DNA of 64,000 nucleotides from Planctomycetota bacterium. GTDB lineage: Bacteria > Planctomycetota > Phycisphaerae > Phycisphaerales > SM1A02. The stretch covers positions 1 through 64,000 of the forward strand of contig QWPW01000018.1 of NCBI GenBank assembly GCA_003671025.1, given 5' to 3'. The notes below the pieces were generated by a model. That model did no database searches. It had not been told where the DNA came from and saw nothing but the letters and a program-made list of their open reading frames with translations. This document shows positions 50,416 to 59,779 of this stretch, in pieces. Position 1 is the stretch's first letter; each line of letters begins with the position of its first letter. Position numbers and translations under genes: made by a program.

Positions 50416-51929
50416 TTCAAGTTCATTGCCCTTCGTTCCAAGCAATCGTCATCGCCACGCGCGCCGAAGTGGTGCGTCGTCCCGCGAAGGAGCCAACCAC
50501 GCTCACCACGGATTCGCGGGGAATTCCTGCGGATTCATGCTTCGTCGCGCTTCAAGGCGAACAGTTCGACGGACACGCGTTCATCACTGCAGCGGCCAAC
50601 GCGGGTGCCGCGATGGCCATCGTGCAGACGATTCCATCAGACGAAATCTTGGCCGCGCTGCCCGCAGGCTTTGGCATTCTGCGCGTGAAGTGCACGCGCG
50701 TCGCACTGGGACTGATCGCCCACGCATGGCGTTGCAGTTTGCGTCAATTGCGCGTGGTCGCAGTGACCGGCTCTGCGGGCAAGACCACGACACGTCGCTT
50801 GCTCGAAGGAATTCTCGCGCAAGCAGGAGTGACCCACGCGAGTCCCAAGAGTTTCAACAACGACGTCGGCGTTCCGCTCACGTTGTTGTCGACGCCGAAC
50901 GATGCCGCATATCTCGTCGCCGAGATTGGAATGAATCATCCCGGCGAGATCGTTCCCTTGGCGCAGATGGTCGAGCCCGAAGTGGCCATCATCACCCTCG
51001 CGGGGCGCGCGCATCTTGAAGGCCTCGGCAGCGTGGAAGCGGTCGCTGCGGAGAAGGCTTCGATTCTCGCGGGAGTTTCGCCCAGCGGAGTCGCCATCAT
51101 CAATGGTGACAACCCGCCGCTGTTGAATGCCGTGGCGCGACGCGTCGAAACTGGCGATGCACCAGACCGTGTGATTCTCTTTGGATTGAGCGCATCGTGC
51201 GACTATCGACTGATGGGACGAACGCCGGTTGTGCTGCTCGCGAGTGATCAACAGATCGACGGGCAAGAGATCGAGGTCAAGCTTCCGCATCACGCAGTCG
51301 TTAACGGCGATGACGATGACGTTGTGGGTGGCGGTGATCGACGTCGTCGATTCACGCTCAAGATGTCGGGCGAACATAACGCGCGCAACGCGCTCGCGGC
51401 GATTGCCGCGGCGTACGAGATGGGCATCAGCGAGGACGCGATTCGCACGGGGCTCGCGCAAGTCGTGGCGACCGAGATGCGCCTGGAGCGCCTGATGATC
51501 GCGCAGCGCACGGTGTACAACGACGCGTACAACGCGAACCCCGATGCGATGATCGCGTCGCTCAAAGCCTTCGCCGAAATCACCACCCATGCGCCGCGTC
51601 GAGTGGTGGTCTTGGGCGAGATGCGCGAGCTCGGTCCCGACGCGCGCGCGCTTCATCAAGAGGTTGGCACTCATGCCGCGCGCGCGCTGCAACCGACGGA
51701 CGCTCTGGTCGCGGTTGGGCCCCATGCATCGGCGTTGGTGGAGGCCGCAAAAAACGCGGGATTCACGGGGCAAACACGATGCAGCGAGCTGTTCACTGAG
51801 GCGTTCGCACTCGATACCTCAAGCCTCGCGCCCATCGGCACGGCAATCTTGCTCAAGGGCAGTCGCGGTGCGCGTATGGAACGATTTCTCGCGCCGCTCA
51901 CGCAGGCGTTTGATGTCGCTTCTGGATGA
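50403..51929 (+). CDS. murF: UDP-MurNAc-tripeptide:D-Ala-D-Ala ligase MurF
   Basis: 508 residues from ATG at 50403. Mur ligase motifs: LTTDSRGIPADSCFVALQGE, ATP site VTGSAGKTTTR, KSFNNDVGVPLTLL, AEIGMNHPGEI, HLEGLGSVEAVAAEK, SGEHNARNALAA and YNDAYNANPDAM. It adds D-Ala-D-Ala to complete the UDP-MurNAc-pentapeptide. The ATG lacks its own ribosome binding site: a 13-bp tandem duplication has placed a second, out-of-frame ATG between it and the AGGA site, so initiation may depend on termination of that six-codon frame. Between murE and mraY. Confidence 0.95.
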   Translation: MADVFQVHCPSFQAIVIATRAEVVRRPAKEPTTLTTDSRGIPADSCFVALQGEQFDGHAFITAAANAGAAMAIVQTIPSDEILAALPAGFGILRVKCTRVALGLIAHAWRCSLRQLRVVAVTGSAGKTTTRRLLEGILAQAGVTHASPKSFNNDVGVPLTLLSTPNDAAYLVAEIGMNHPGEIVPLAQMVEPEVAIITLAGRAHLEGLGSVEAVAAEKASILAGVSPSGVAIINGDNPPLLNAVARRVETGDAPDRVILFGLSASCDYRLMGRTPVVLLASDQQIDGQEIEVKLPHHAVVNGDDDDVVGGGDRRRRFTLKMSGEHNARNALAAIAAAYEMGISEDAIRTGLAQVVATEMRLERLMIAQRTVYNDAYNANPDAMIASLKAFAEITTHAPRRVVVLGEMRELGPDARALHQEVGTHAARALQPTDALVAVGPHASALVEAAKNAGFTGQTRCSELFTEAFALDTSSLAPIGTAILLKGSRGARMERFLAPLTQAFDVASG

Positions 51930-52014
51930 GCGAATGTCCCTCGAACCTCCCTCGTTTGCTCGTGGCTGATTGTGCAGGGAAGTCCGCGCGAGACCCGATG
52001 AAACGCATGCGCGA

Positions 52015-53205
52015 ATGTTCTACATCCTGACGACGAGATTCCAAGACTGGCTTGATTCGGTTGGCCTCTACCGCGTCATCCAAGTCTTCACCCAACTTGA
52101 GTTCCGCGCGATGGCCGCGGTGCTCGCGTCGTTTTTCATGGTCATCCTTTGCGCGCCGAAGACGATCGCGCGATTGCGTCACCTCAAGGTGGGCGACAAC
52201 CCTGAGTTCTACAACCAGCAACTCAATGCGCTGAACCAACAGAAGAAAGACACGCCCACCATGGGCGGGATCTTGATCTGCGGCGCGATCTTGCTCTCGT
52301 TGTTCTTGTTCGCCGACATCGCTCACTCGCGCTATGTGCATCTCGCGTTCATCGTGACGGTGTGGCTCGCGTGCTTGGGCGGATTTGATGATTGGCTGAA
52401 ACTCACCGCCGCACGCCGCGCCGCGGGCACGCGCGAAGGATTGTTTGCTTGGGAGAAACTCGCGTTCCAATTGGCGTGTGGTGCCTTGGTCGCATTGTTC
52501 CTCTATCAAGCGGCCGACCCGACGCAGAATCCCTCGGCAGTCTCGATGAACTTTCCCTTTCAGCGCACTTATGAACCCGAATCACTCGGCTCCATCGGCG
52601 GCGTGATGCTCAACGACAACGTGTGGGTCATGAGCATCTGGACCTACGCCATCGTGGGCATGCTCTTGATCGCCGGCACATCCAACGCGGTGAACATCGC
52701 CGACGGAATGGATGGACTCGCCGCGGGAACGATGACCATCGCGAGCTTCTTGCTCATGGTCCTCTGTTGGATCGCGAGCAGTCAGACCGCGTCGCAATAT
52801 CTCTTGGTTCCCTATGTTCCAGGCGCGAAAGAACTCATGGTGCTCACGGGGGCGATGGGCGGCGCGTGCTTGGGGTTCTTGTGGTTCAACTGCAATCCCG
52901 CGCGCGTATTCATGGGCGACACGGGCTCGCTCGCGCTGGGCGGATTGCTGGCCTATGTCGCGTTCGCCATTCGCCAAGAGTTCTTGTTGGTGCTGATTGC
53001 CGGCATCTTCTATCTCGAACTTGCGAGCACGGCGATGCAAGTGAGTTACTTCAAAGCGACACGCGGCAAGCGCATCTTCCGTTGCGCGCCGATTCATCAC
53101 CATTTCCACTTAGGCGGTTGGAGTGAAAACCAAGTGGTGGTGCGCTTCTGGATTGTGACGGCGATGTTGGGCGCGCTTGCGTTGGTCACCATCAAGTTGC
53201 GCTAG
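52015..53205 (+). CDS. mraY: Phospho-MurNAc-pentapeptide transferase MraY
   Basis: 396 residues from ATG at 52015. A ten-helix-type membrane enzyme that makes lipid I. Signatures: KKDTPTMGGILICGAILL, ACLGGFDDWLKL (with the conserved DD), TSNAVNIADGMDGLAAGTM, NPARVFMGDTGSLALGG and the closing PIHHHFHLGGWSENQVVVRF. Active-site aspartates and the HHH motif are all present. Follows murF by 85 bp; no strong ribosome binding site visible. Confidence 0.95.
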   Translation: MFYILTTRFQDWLDSVGLYRVIQVFTQLEFRAMAAVLASFFMVILCAPKTIARLRHLKVGDNPEFYNQQLNALNQQKKDTPTMGGILICGAILLSLFLFADIAHSRYVHLAFIVTVWLACLGGFDDWLKLTAARRAAGTREGLFAWEKLAFQLACGALVALFLYQAADPTQNPSAVSMNFPFQRTYEPESLGSIGGVMLNDNVWVMSIWTYAIVGMLLIAGTSNAVNIADGMDGLAAGTMTIASFLLMVLCWIASSQTASQYLLVPYVPGAKELMVLTGAMGGACLGFLWFNCNPARVFMGDTGSLALGGLLAYVAFAIRQEFLLVLIAGIFYLELASTAMQVSYFKATRGKRIFRCAPIHHHFHLGGWSENQVVVRFWIVTAMLGALALVTIKLR

Positions 53206-53291
53206 TCGCATCGAGCGGTAGCTCCACACACGCGTGGTGCGAAGGGACCAACATCTTTCGCCTCTCGCTCTGATTGCATACGCTCTGCACG

Positions 53292-55682
53292 ATGGCAGGG
53301 ACGCCCAATCGACTCGGCAACTTCAACAGCGGCGCGCCTACGCGTGGTTCACGATTGGGCGTGTTCGAACGACGCGTGTTGCTGCTCACGGTCATCGCGT
53401 TGTGCGCACTCGCGGCGCTCAGTGTGCAACTGCTGCGCTTGGGTGTGTTCGAGCATGCCACCCACTCCAAAAATGTCGAACGCTACTTAGTGCAACGAAG
53501 ACTGTTGCCTGCATCACGCGGGCGCATTCTTGATCGCCGTGGCGAAGTGCTCGCGTGTGATCGTGCCAGCTGGGAAGTGTCGTTGGAGTACGACGCCATC
53601 ACCGGTCGTTGGGCCACCGACATGGCGCGACGCGATCTCGTGGGCGAAATGGGCCGCACCGCGTGGCTCGAGATGTCGCCCGCCGAGCGCACCGCGGCCA
53701 TCTTGGTGCGGCAAGAAAAGTTCGACGCACAATTCGAGACCATCGAAACAGCCGTGGTGCAAGCGGGTGGATTTGATCGCGCCGAATTGGACGCGCGTCT
53801 TGACGCGATCATCGCGCGTGCCGCCCGCGAATCGAAGAGTCGTAAGCAAGCGTTGGTCGAACGCGAGGTTCGCCTCTACGGCGACGACGCGCGCTTGACT
53901 GACATCGATCGTGAACGCGTTGGTGCGCAACTCGAAGCGCATGTTGTGCTCGAAGATGTGTCGGACGAAGTTGCGTTTAACTTCCAGCGTCTCGCCGAAG
54001 AAATGCCCGGCACGGTGGTGGTCGAACCGTCGACGCGTCGCGCGCATCCGTGGGACGAGATTCGTTTGCAAGTTTCGCGCGACACATTTCCCACGCCGAT
54101 TCGTTCGTCGAAAGATCTCGCGTTGCAATTCGATGGCGTGGCCGATCATTTGCTCGGCTCGACGCGCACACAAGTGTTTCCTGAAGACCTCGCGAAACGT
54201 CCGCTCGTCGATCCCGCGACGGGAGAGATGCGTGACCTCGGTGGCTACCGCCATGATCACGACACCATCGGCGCAAGCGGAGTCGAGCGTCGAGGCGAAG
54301 ACATCTTGCGTGGCATTCGCGGTGTCGTCGAGCGCGATATCGAACACGCGCAAGAGACGCGCATCGAACCCATCAACGGTCGCGATGTGCAACTGACCAT
54401 CGACATTCGTTTGCAATCACGCTTGCAAGCACTGCTCGCTCCGCAGACGGGACTTGCAAAAATCGCGCAGTATCAGCGGGGTTTTGATCCCGAAGGCAAT
54501 CCGCGCAGTGGGCCATTGCCCGTGGGTTGGGAACTCGACGGCGCGATCGTGGTGATCGATGTCGCTAGCGGAGAGGTGCTCGCCGCGGTGAGTTCACCGA
54601 CGCTCGCCGACGGAACGCGCATGACGCCGGAGCGACGAGCGCTTGAGCATCCAGAAATTTTTCGTCCCCTCGAAGCGATCTATCCGCCGGGCTCGATCTT
54701 GAAACCGCTGGTCTTCTGCGCCGCAGTCGCTGAAGGCGTCGTGCGCGTTGATGAAACCGTGGACTGCCGAGGACACTTCTTTGAGGACAGCGTCGACAGC
54801 GTGCGCTGTTGGATCTATCGCCCCAAGGAAGGGCGCAGCACCACGCACGGAGCGCTCGATGGCGCGGGTGCGCTCGCGCGAAGTTGCAACATTTATTTCT
54901 ACACCATGGCCGCGCGACTCGGGCCTGATCGACTGCTGCATTGGCTGAACGCGTTTGGACTTGGTCGCTCTCCCGAAACAGGATTGGCTATCACGCGCAG
55001 TAACAGCGACGGGAGCACGCGATCGGTTGGTGAGTCCGCGGGATCACTTCCCGACGCGCAGTTGTTGCAATCGTTTCGCGAGAAGCGTGATCGCGTCTCA
55101 CCGCTTCTGTTGGGCATCGGTCAAGGTGCGATGACGTGGACGCCCGTGCAAGCGGCGCAGAGTTTCGCGACGCTCGCGCGCGGAGGGATCGTGTTGCCCT
55201 CGCGCATCATTCGCGGCGGCGAGAGTCCTCTGCCCATCGACTTGCAGATTCCAGCAGCTGCGATCAAAGCCGCGCTCGAAGGCTTGCGCGCGAGCGTGAA
55301 TGAGAGTTACGGAACCGGTCACCACATCACGCTTGAAGGCGGTGTGCGCGAAGAACTCTTTGATATTCCTGATCTCGCGATGTGGGGAAAAACCGGCACC
55401 GCGACCGCGCCCAAGTTTGCGCTTGATGGAGATAAGGACGGCGTCGCAGAGACGAATGTGCAAACGGATCACGCGTGGTTCGCAGGACTCGTTGCTCCAC
55501 AAGGCGCGGCGCCGCAGTACGCGATCGCGGTGATTCTTGAGCATGGTGGCTCGGGCGGAAAAGTTGCAGGACCAGTCGCCGCAGAAGTGATGCGCGCGCT
55601 CGCAGCGGAGGGCTATCTCGGCGCGCGTGCGCAGGCGACTGCAGGTGGAGTGGTGGCTGACAGTCGAGGAGCGAAGCCGTGA
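53292..55682 (+). CDS. Penicillin-binding protein 2-like transpeptidase
   Basis: 796 residues from ATG at 53292. One N-terminal membrane helix (VLLLTVIALCALAALSVQLL), a large PBP-dimer domain starting RGRILDRRGEVLACDR with about 230 mainly helical, charged residues inserted, then the transpeptidase: SxxK at S468-K471 (PPGSILKP), SxN at S531-N533 (RSCNIYFY) and KTG at 700-702 (WGKTGTAT). Cross-links peptidoglycan. Pairing with a RodA-type SEDS gene (4-bp overlap) suggests the elongation enzyme PBP2, though FtsI is not excluded; planctomycetes lack FtsZ-type division. Confidence 0.9.
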   Translation: MAGTPNRLGNFNSGAPTRGSRLGVFERRVLLLTVIALCALAALSVQLLRLGVFEHATHSKNVERYLVQRRLLPASRGRILDRRGEVLACDRASWEVSLEYDAITGRWATDMARRDLVGEMGRTAWLEMSPAERTAAILVRQEKFDAQFETIETAVVQAGGFDRAELDARLDAIIARAARESKSRKQALVEREVRLYGDDARLTDIDRERVGAQLEAHVVLEDVSDEVAFNFQRLAEEMPGTVVVEPSTRRAHPWDEIRLQVSRDTFPTPIRSSKDLALQFDGVADHLLGSTRTQVFPEDLAKRPLVDPATGEMRDLGGYRHDHDTIGASGVERRGEDILRGIRGVVERDIEHAQETRIEPINGRDVQLTIDIRLQSRLQALLAPQTGLAKIAQYQRGFDPEGNPRSGPLPVGWELDGAIVVIDVASGEVLAAVSSPTLADGTRMTPERRALEHPEIFRPLEAIYPPGSILKPLVFCAAVAEGVVRVDETVDCRGHFFEDSVDSVRCWIYRPKEGRSTTHGALDGAGALARSCNIYFYTMAARLGPDRLLHWLNAFGLGRSPETGLAITRSNSDGSTRSVGESAGSLPDAQLLQSFREKRDRVSPLLLGIGQGAMTWTPVQAAQSFATLARGGIVLPSRIIRGGESPLPIDLQIPAAAIKAALEGLRASVNESYGTGHHITLEGGVREELFDIPDLAMWGKTGTATAPKFALDGDKDGVAETNVQTDHAWFAGLVAPQGAAPQYAIAVILEHGGSGGKVAGPVAAEVMRALAAEGYLGARAQATAGGVVADSRGAKP

Positions 55683-56863
55683 GCAGAACGGCCTACACCG
55701 CGAGCGGGCTCTACGACGGGACCGACGCCACCAGCAACATGCGCTTGCGCTGGTTCACGCCGGCGTGGATCGCATTCTTCGCGGCGCTGTTGCTCTCACT
55801 CATCGGTGTCAGCGCGATTGCGATCACGCGCCCCGAGCTCGCTGCGCGTCAAGGAATCTTCTTGCTCATCGGCATCGGGTGCGCAGTCACGAGCACGTTG
55901 GTTCCTCCACGAGCAATGCGCGTTGCTGCTCCGTTCATCTTTGTGCTTGCATTGCTGCTGCTCGCGTTCGTGTTGCTTCCCTTCGTGCCGCGCTCGATCG
56001 TCACTCCGCGCAACGGCGCACGCGCGTGGATCAATCTCGGCGCGGCGGATTTTCAACCATCGGAGTTGGCCAAGATCGCGTTCATTCTCTGTCTCTCGCA
56101 GTGGATGTCGTTGCAGGGAAGTCCGCGCCGATTGCGTGCGCTCGTCGTCCCGTTGTGCTTGCTCCTCATCCCCGTGGCGGCCATTGTGCTTGAGCCTGAT
56201 CTGGGCAGCGCGTTGCTGTTTTTCCCCACGTTTCTATCGATGATCATCGTCGCGGGCGCACGGCTGCGACACGTCGCCCCCGCGTTGCTGCTCGCTGCAG
56301 TGTTGGTTCCGGTGGGTTACTTCGCGGTGCTGAAGCCGTATCAACGCGCTCGTATCGATGCAATCGCGGCGCAGATTCGCGGCGATACCCGCTACGAACG
56401 CGACATCGGATTTCAAGGTTGGCGCGCGATGCGTCTCGTGGGCGCAGGGGGCTTGAGCGGAAACGATGCCGAGCACACGCGCGCGCTGGTCATTCACAAC
56501 GCATTGCCCGAAGAACACAACGACATGATCTTCGCAGTCGTCGCATGTCGACACGGAGTCCTCGGCGGGCTGCTGGTGTTCGCGTGTTACGGCGCGTTTG
56601 CCGCAAGTGCCTTGGCGGTGGCAGTCACGGCGCGTGATGGGTTTTCCAAAGTGGTCGCGGTGGGTATCGGCTCGCTCTTGTTTGCGCAGATGGTGGTCAA
56701 CATTGGAATGACCATCGGACTGTTGCCCATCACCGGTGTGACCTTGCCCTTCATGAGTTATGGTGGCAGTAGTCTCCTCGCCTGTTGGACGCTCACTGGC
56801 ATCCTCATGTCGATTGGGATCAGGCCTCCCACCGGAGGCGAGAAGGATCCGTTTGATGCCTGA
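55679..56863 (+). CDS. rodA: RodA/FtsW-family peptidoglycan polymerase
   Basis: A 394-residue SEDS glycosyltransferase with about ten membrane helices. Motifs: NGARAWINLGAADFQPSELA then KIAFIL, LPEEHNDMIFAVVACRHGVL, and QMVVNIGMTIGLLPITGVTL followed by PFMSYGGSSLL. The NIGMTxGLLPITG wording is closer to RodA than FtsW. It polymerises lipid II alongside its partner PBP. Starts at GTG 55679, overlapping the PBP stop by 4 bp, and its end overlaps rsmG by 8 bp. The symbol is a judgement between rodA and ftsW. Confidence 0.85.
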   Translation: MSRTAYTASGLYDGTDATSNMRLRWFTPAWIAFFAALLLSLIGVSAIAITRPELAARQGIFLLIGIGCAVTSTLVPPRAMRVAAPFIFVLALLLLAFVLLPFVPRSIVTPRNGARAWINLGAADFQPSELAKIAFILCLSQWMSLQGSPRRLRALVVPLCLLLIPVAAIVLEPDLGSALLFFPTFLSMIIVAGARLRHVAPALLLAAVLVPVGYFAVLKPYQRARIDAIAAQIRGDTRYERDIGFQGWRAMRLVGAGGLSGNDAEHTRALVIHNALPEEHNDMIFAVVACRHGVLGGLLVFACYGAFAASALAVAVTARDGFSKVVAVGIGSLLFAQMVVNIGMTIGLLPITGVTLPFMSYGGSSLLACWTLTGILMSIGIRPPTGGEKDPFDA

Positions 56864-57650
56864 GTCTCGTCCACCACGACCGCGCTCCTCTGATTCTCCA
56901 CCGCCGCGTAAAGCCACGCCCGTGGCGATGGCCGCGCGCGATGCAGAGCTGATGCAGTGGCTTGCGTTTGATCCCGAACCGGAGCCGATTCCCTGCGACG
57001 ACATGGCGCGCGCACAGTTGGCGCGACTGTCCATCGAAATTTCTGCCGACGAAGAAGTTCTGCTCGCGCGCTACTTGGGCATGCTCTTTTCGATCAATGA
57101 AAAGCTGAATCTCACGCGCATCGATCGCGAAAGCGCGTGGAGCAAGCATGTCGTGGACAGTCTCACGCTGCTCGCTCCGCTGGCTTCCATCGAGGGCGTA
57201 ACCACCGCGATCGACATTGGTTCTGGTGGCGGACTTCCCGCGATTCCGTTGGCGATTGCGCGACGCGAGATTAGTTGGACGTTGCTCGAAGCCACGGGAA
57301 AGAAGGCGCGCTTTCTTGAGGCGGTATCGCGGCGACTTGGTCTGGACAACATCTCGGTGCTCAACATGCGCGCCGAAGTTGCGGCGCACGGACCGTTGCG
57401 CGAGCATTTCAATGTGTCCACCTCGCGCGCAGTTGGCCCGCTCGACGGACTCGCACGCATCAGCATTCCGTTTCTCAAAATCGGCGGGATGATGCTCGCG
57501 ATCAAAGGCGAACGCGCGGGTGAAGAGGTCATCTCGTCCAAGCAACCGCTCTATGAGTTGCACGCGCAGGTGATCGGCGAGTTGAAGGGTGAGACCAACA
57601 CGATTCTGGTCGTCGAAAAAACGCGGCGCACCCCCACGAAGTTTCCCTGA
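56856..57650 (+). CDS. rsmG: 16S rRNA (guanine527-N7)-methyltransferase RsmG
   Basis: 264 residues from ATG at 56856 inside the end of rodA; AAGGAT lies just upstream. After a 65-residue Pro/Arg-rich extension comes the standard RsmG: YLGMLFSINEKLNLTRIDR, KHVVDSLTLL, the SAM site IDIGSGGGLPAIPLAI, LLEATGKKARFLEAVSRRLG, and VSTSRAVGPLDGLARISIPF. Methylates G527 of 16S rRNA; loss gives low-level streptomycin resistance in other bacteria. Last gene of the peptidoglycan run. Confidence 0.94.
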   Translation: MPESRPPRPRSSDSPPPRKATPVAMAARDAELMQWLAFDPEPEPIPCDDMARAQLARLSIEISADEEVLLARYLGMLFSINEKLNLTRIDRESAWSKHVVDSLTLLAPLASIEGVTTAIDIGSGGGLPAIPLAIARREISWTLLEATGKKARFLEAVSRRLGLDNISVLNMRAEVAAHGPLREHFNVSTSRAVGPLDGLARISIPFLKIGGMMLAIKGERAGEEVISSKQPLYELHAQVIGELKGETNTILVVEKTRRTPTKFP

Positions 57651-57655
57651 GGCGT

Positions 57656-57679
57656 GCGTGACATCACGCGGTGTCATGC
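57656..57679. terminator. Weak hairpin between convergent genes
   Basis: GCGTGACA (57656-57663) pairs with TGTCATGC (57672-57679), with one G-U, around an 8-base loop in the 43-bp spacer between rsmG and the convergent FG-GAP gene. No T-run. Confidence 0.35.
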
Positions 57680-57693
57680 GTTGCGGGTACGAA

Positions 57694-59637
57694 CTAATCC
57701 CAGTGCGCGAGAATTGCAGTGAGATCGGTGGCGTCAACGATGCCGTCGAGATTGACATCGCTGCTGGATTGGGCGGTGGATCCCCATGCACCGAGCACGC
57801 TGGTCAGATCACTCGCGCCAACGTGTCCATCGCCATCGACATCGGATCGACGCAAGACCAAGCGCGTTTCGAACAACGGAAGATCGAGCGCATCGATGAT
57901 CCAATCACCGTTGAAGTCAAAGCGGGCACACTCCGCGGTGGCACCAATTCCAAGGCACGCCGTGCATGCAGTGCGATCGACGAGATCAATCGTTCCGTTG
58001 CGATCACCGTCGCCGAGCAGTTGCGGATGAGCCACGCTCCACGCGCCCGCGCCGACTTTGCTGAGTAGGCGTGACGCGCCGTCAGAGAAGCGCAGCGTGG
58101 CGCTGGTCATTTCTGCTGCGTTGCCTAATCCAAGATGCAACTCAAAGGTGTTCTGCCCGAGGTAGCCGACGCCGCCACATTGCACTTCACGCACGAGCGT
58201 GCGCCCTTGTACGAGCGCTTCAAAGCGTGCACCAATCGCGTCACGGTTGAGTCCGATGCCTTGCACTCGAACGCGCACGCTCGCGCGCTCATCGCCTTCG
58301 TGATTCATGTACAGCAGCAGCGTCGAACCAAGTCCACTCACCACGAGATCTTGATCACCGTCGCGATCCAAATCCGCGTGAGCGGTGGAGTAACTCCACA
58401 AACCGCTCGAGCCGGGCGCGCCCGCTGCAAGGGGGATCTCGATCGCTGGAGGTGAGCCCGTGTTGTGCCACAGCGAGTTCATCGCGCCCTGATGATTGAC
58501 ATAGAGATCGAGCCAACCGTCATCGTCGAGGTCGACAAACAGCGCGCCCCAACCGACATTGAAATCTTGCACATCCCACTTCGCTTCGGCGCGCACGAAG
58601 TGGCCATCACCGTTGCCCAGCATGAGCGGATTGACCCCAAACACTGGTGCATCGGGCGAAGGAATGTTTGTCACCAACAAGTCCATCGTTCCGCTGCCGT
58701 CGAAATCGCCGCAGGCCATGCCCATCGAGAAACACGCGACATCCGCGCCAGAGCCGGCGGAGATGTTCGCGAAAGCGCCCCCGGTGTTGCGCCACAACTG
58801 ATTGGCTGCGTAGAGGGGCGGAAGGTGACCGCGATCGTTCGAGACTGCAAGATCAGGATCGCCGTCGTCATCGACGTCGGTGAAAACTCCGAGGAATGTG
58901 CGCGCGGGCTGATTCAAGTTCATCGACGGCGCGATGTCGAGCAACGCATCGCCGTCGTTACGAAACAGCTGGCTGCCCACCAACGAGAGCGGTCCCGTGT
59001 TGAAGCGATAGTTGGCCACATACATATCGAGGTCGCCATCGCGATCGATGTCCGCCAGCGACACGGCTTTGGCCGCACCCGCGGGAGCGAGAAATTGGGT
59101 CAACGGTGACAGTGCAAACTGAAAGTTACCGAGGTTGCGGTAGATCGCGTGCGCGACGCCGATTTGGGTGAAGAGCAACTCTGGCAGACCATCGCCATCG
59201 AGGTCCGTCGCGGCAATGGCCGAGGCTTGCGTGAGGTTAAGGATGCCGTTGCTTGCGGAACGATTTACAAACTGTGCGGCGCCGGTGTTCTCGAACACAC
59301 CAACTTGTCCGTTCAACTTTCCCCCCGCGACGATGTCGTCATCGCCATCGCGGTCGAGATCAATGCAGGCCACGCCGAACCCGTACAAGCCGTTGCTCTG
59401 CGGTACGGATTGAATGCTGTACGTCAAGCCGCGCGCAACGGCCTCTTGGGTGAACAGCGCGAAGCCTTCATCGGCGCCGCCGCCACTCTTGTCGCCGCGC
59501 GCAATTGCCGTTGCGGGTGAACTCATGAGCAACGTTGTGAGCAGCGCGAGAGACAACGCAGAAAACGCGAACCGCGCCCGTGAACGCAAAGCGCGGCGGA
59601 GGCCGTGACTCGATGGGGTGAACCTGCGCAGAGACAT
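57694..59637 (-). CDS. Secreted FG-GAP/ASPIC-UnbV protein with double dockerin-like C-terminus
   Basis: A 647-residue secreted protein: a long signal peptide (about 1-45), then repeated FG-GAP/VCBS-like beta-propeller units with calcium loops (DLDRDGDDDIVAGG, DLDGDGLPELLFTQ, DIDRDGDLDMYVAN, DVDDDGDPDLAVSN, DFDGSGTMDLLVTN, DLDDDGWLDLYVN, DLDRDGDQDLVVSG). An ASPIC/UnbV-like segment follows (GIGLNRDAIGARFEALVQGR, then VGYLGQNTFELHLGLG). The last 110 residues hold four dockerin-type loops: DGDRNGTIDLVDR, DFNGDWIIDALDL, DVDGDGHVGASDLTSVLGAW and DVNLDGIVDATDLTAILAHW. Likely extracellular; function unknown. Monocistronic, convergent with rsmG. Confidence 0.88.
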   Translation of the reverse strand: MSLRRFTPSSHGLRRALRSRARFAFSALSLALLTTLLMSSPATAIARGDKSGGGADEGFALFTQEAVARGLTYSIQSVPQSNGLYGFGVACIDLDRDGDDDIVAGGKLNGQVGVFENTGAAQFVNRSASNGILNLTQASAIAATDLDGDGLPELLFTQIGVAHAIYRNLGNFQFALSPLTQFLAPAGAAKAVSLADIDRDGDLDMYVANYRFNTGPLSLVGSQLFRNDGDALLDIAPSMNLNQPARTFLGVFTDVDDDGDPDLAVSNDRGHLPPLYAANQLWRNTGGAFANISAGSGADVACFSMGMACGDFDGSGTMDLLVTNIPSPDAPVFGVNPLMLGNGDGHFVRAEAKWDVQDFNVGWGALFVDLDDDGWLDLYVNHQGAMNSLWHNTGSPPAIEIPLAAGAPGSSGLWSYSTAHADLDRDGDQDLVVSGLGSTLLLYMNHEGDERASVRVRVQGIGLNRDAIGARFEALVQGRTLVREVQCGGVGYLGQNTFELHLGLGNAAEMTSATLRFSDGASRLLSKVGAGAWSVAHPQLLGDGDRNGTIDLVDRTACTACLGIGATAECARFDFNGDWIIDALDLPLFETRLVLRRSDVDGDGHVGASDLTSVLGAWGSTAQSSSDVNLDGIVDATDLTAILAHWD

Positions 59638-59779
59638 CGAACTCAGCCTACACCGAGTCTGCGTGTATGCAACACGCTTGGCGCGAGTGTCCGCAAATGT
59701 GCGGTGAGGTGTTTACCCGATGAATGTTTCCGCGACAGTTCGCTCTGCATTCCGAGCCTCGCTCAGCGCAGATATCGAG

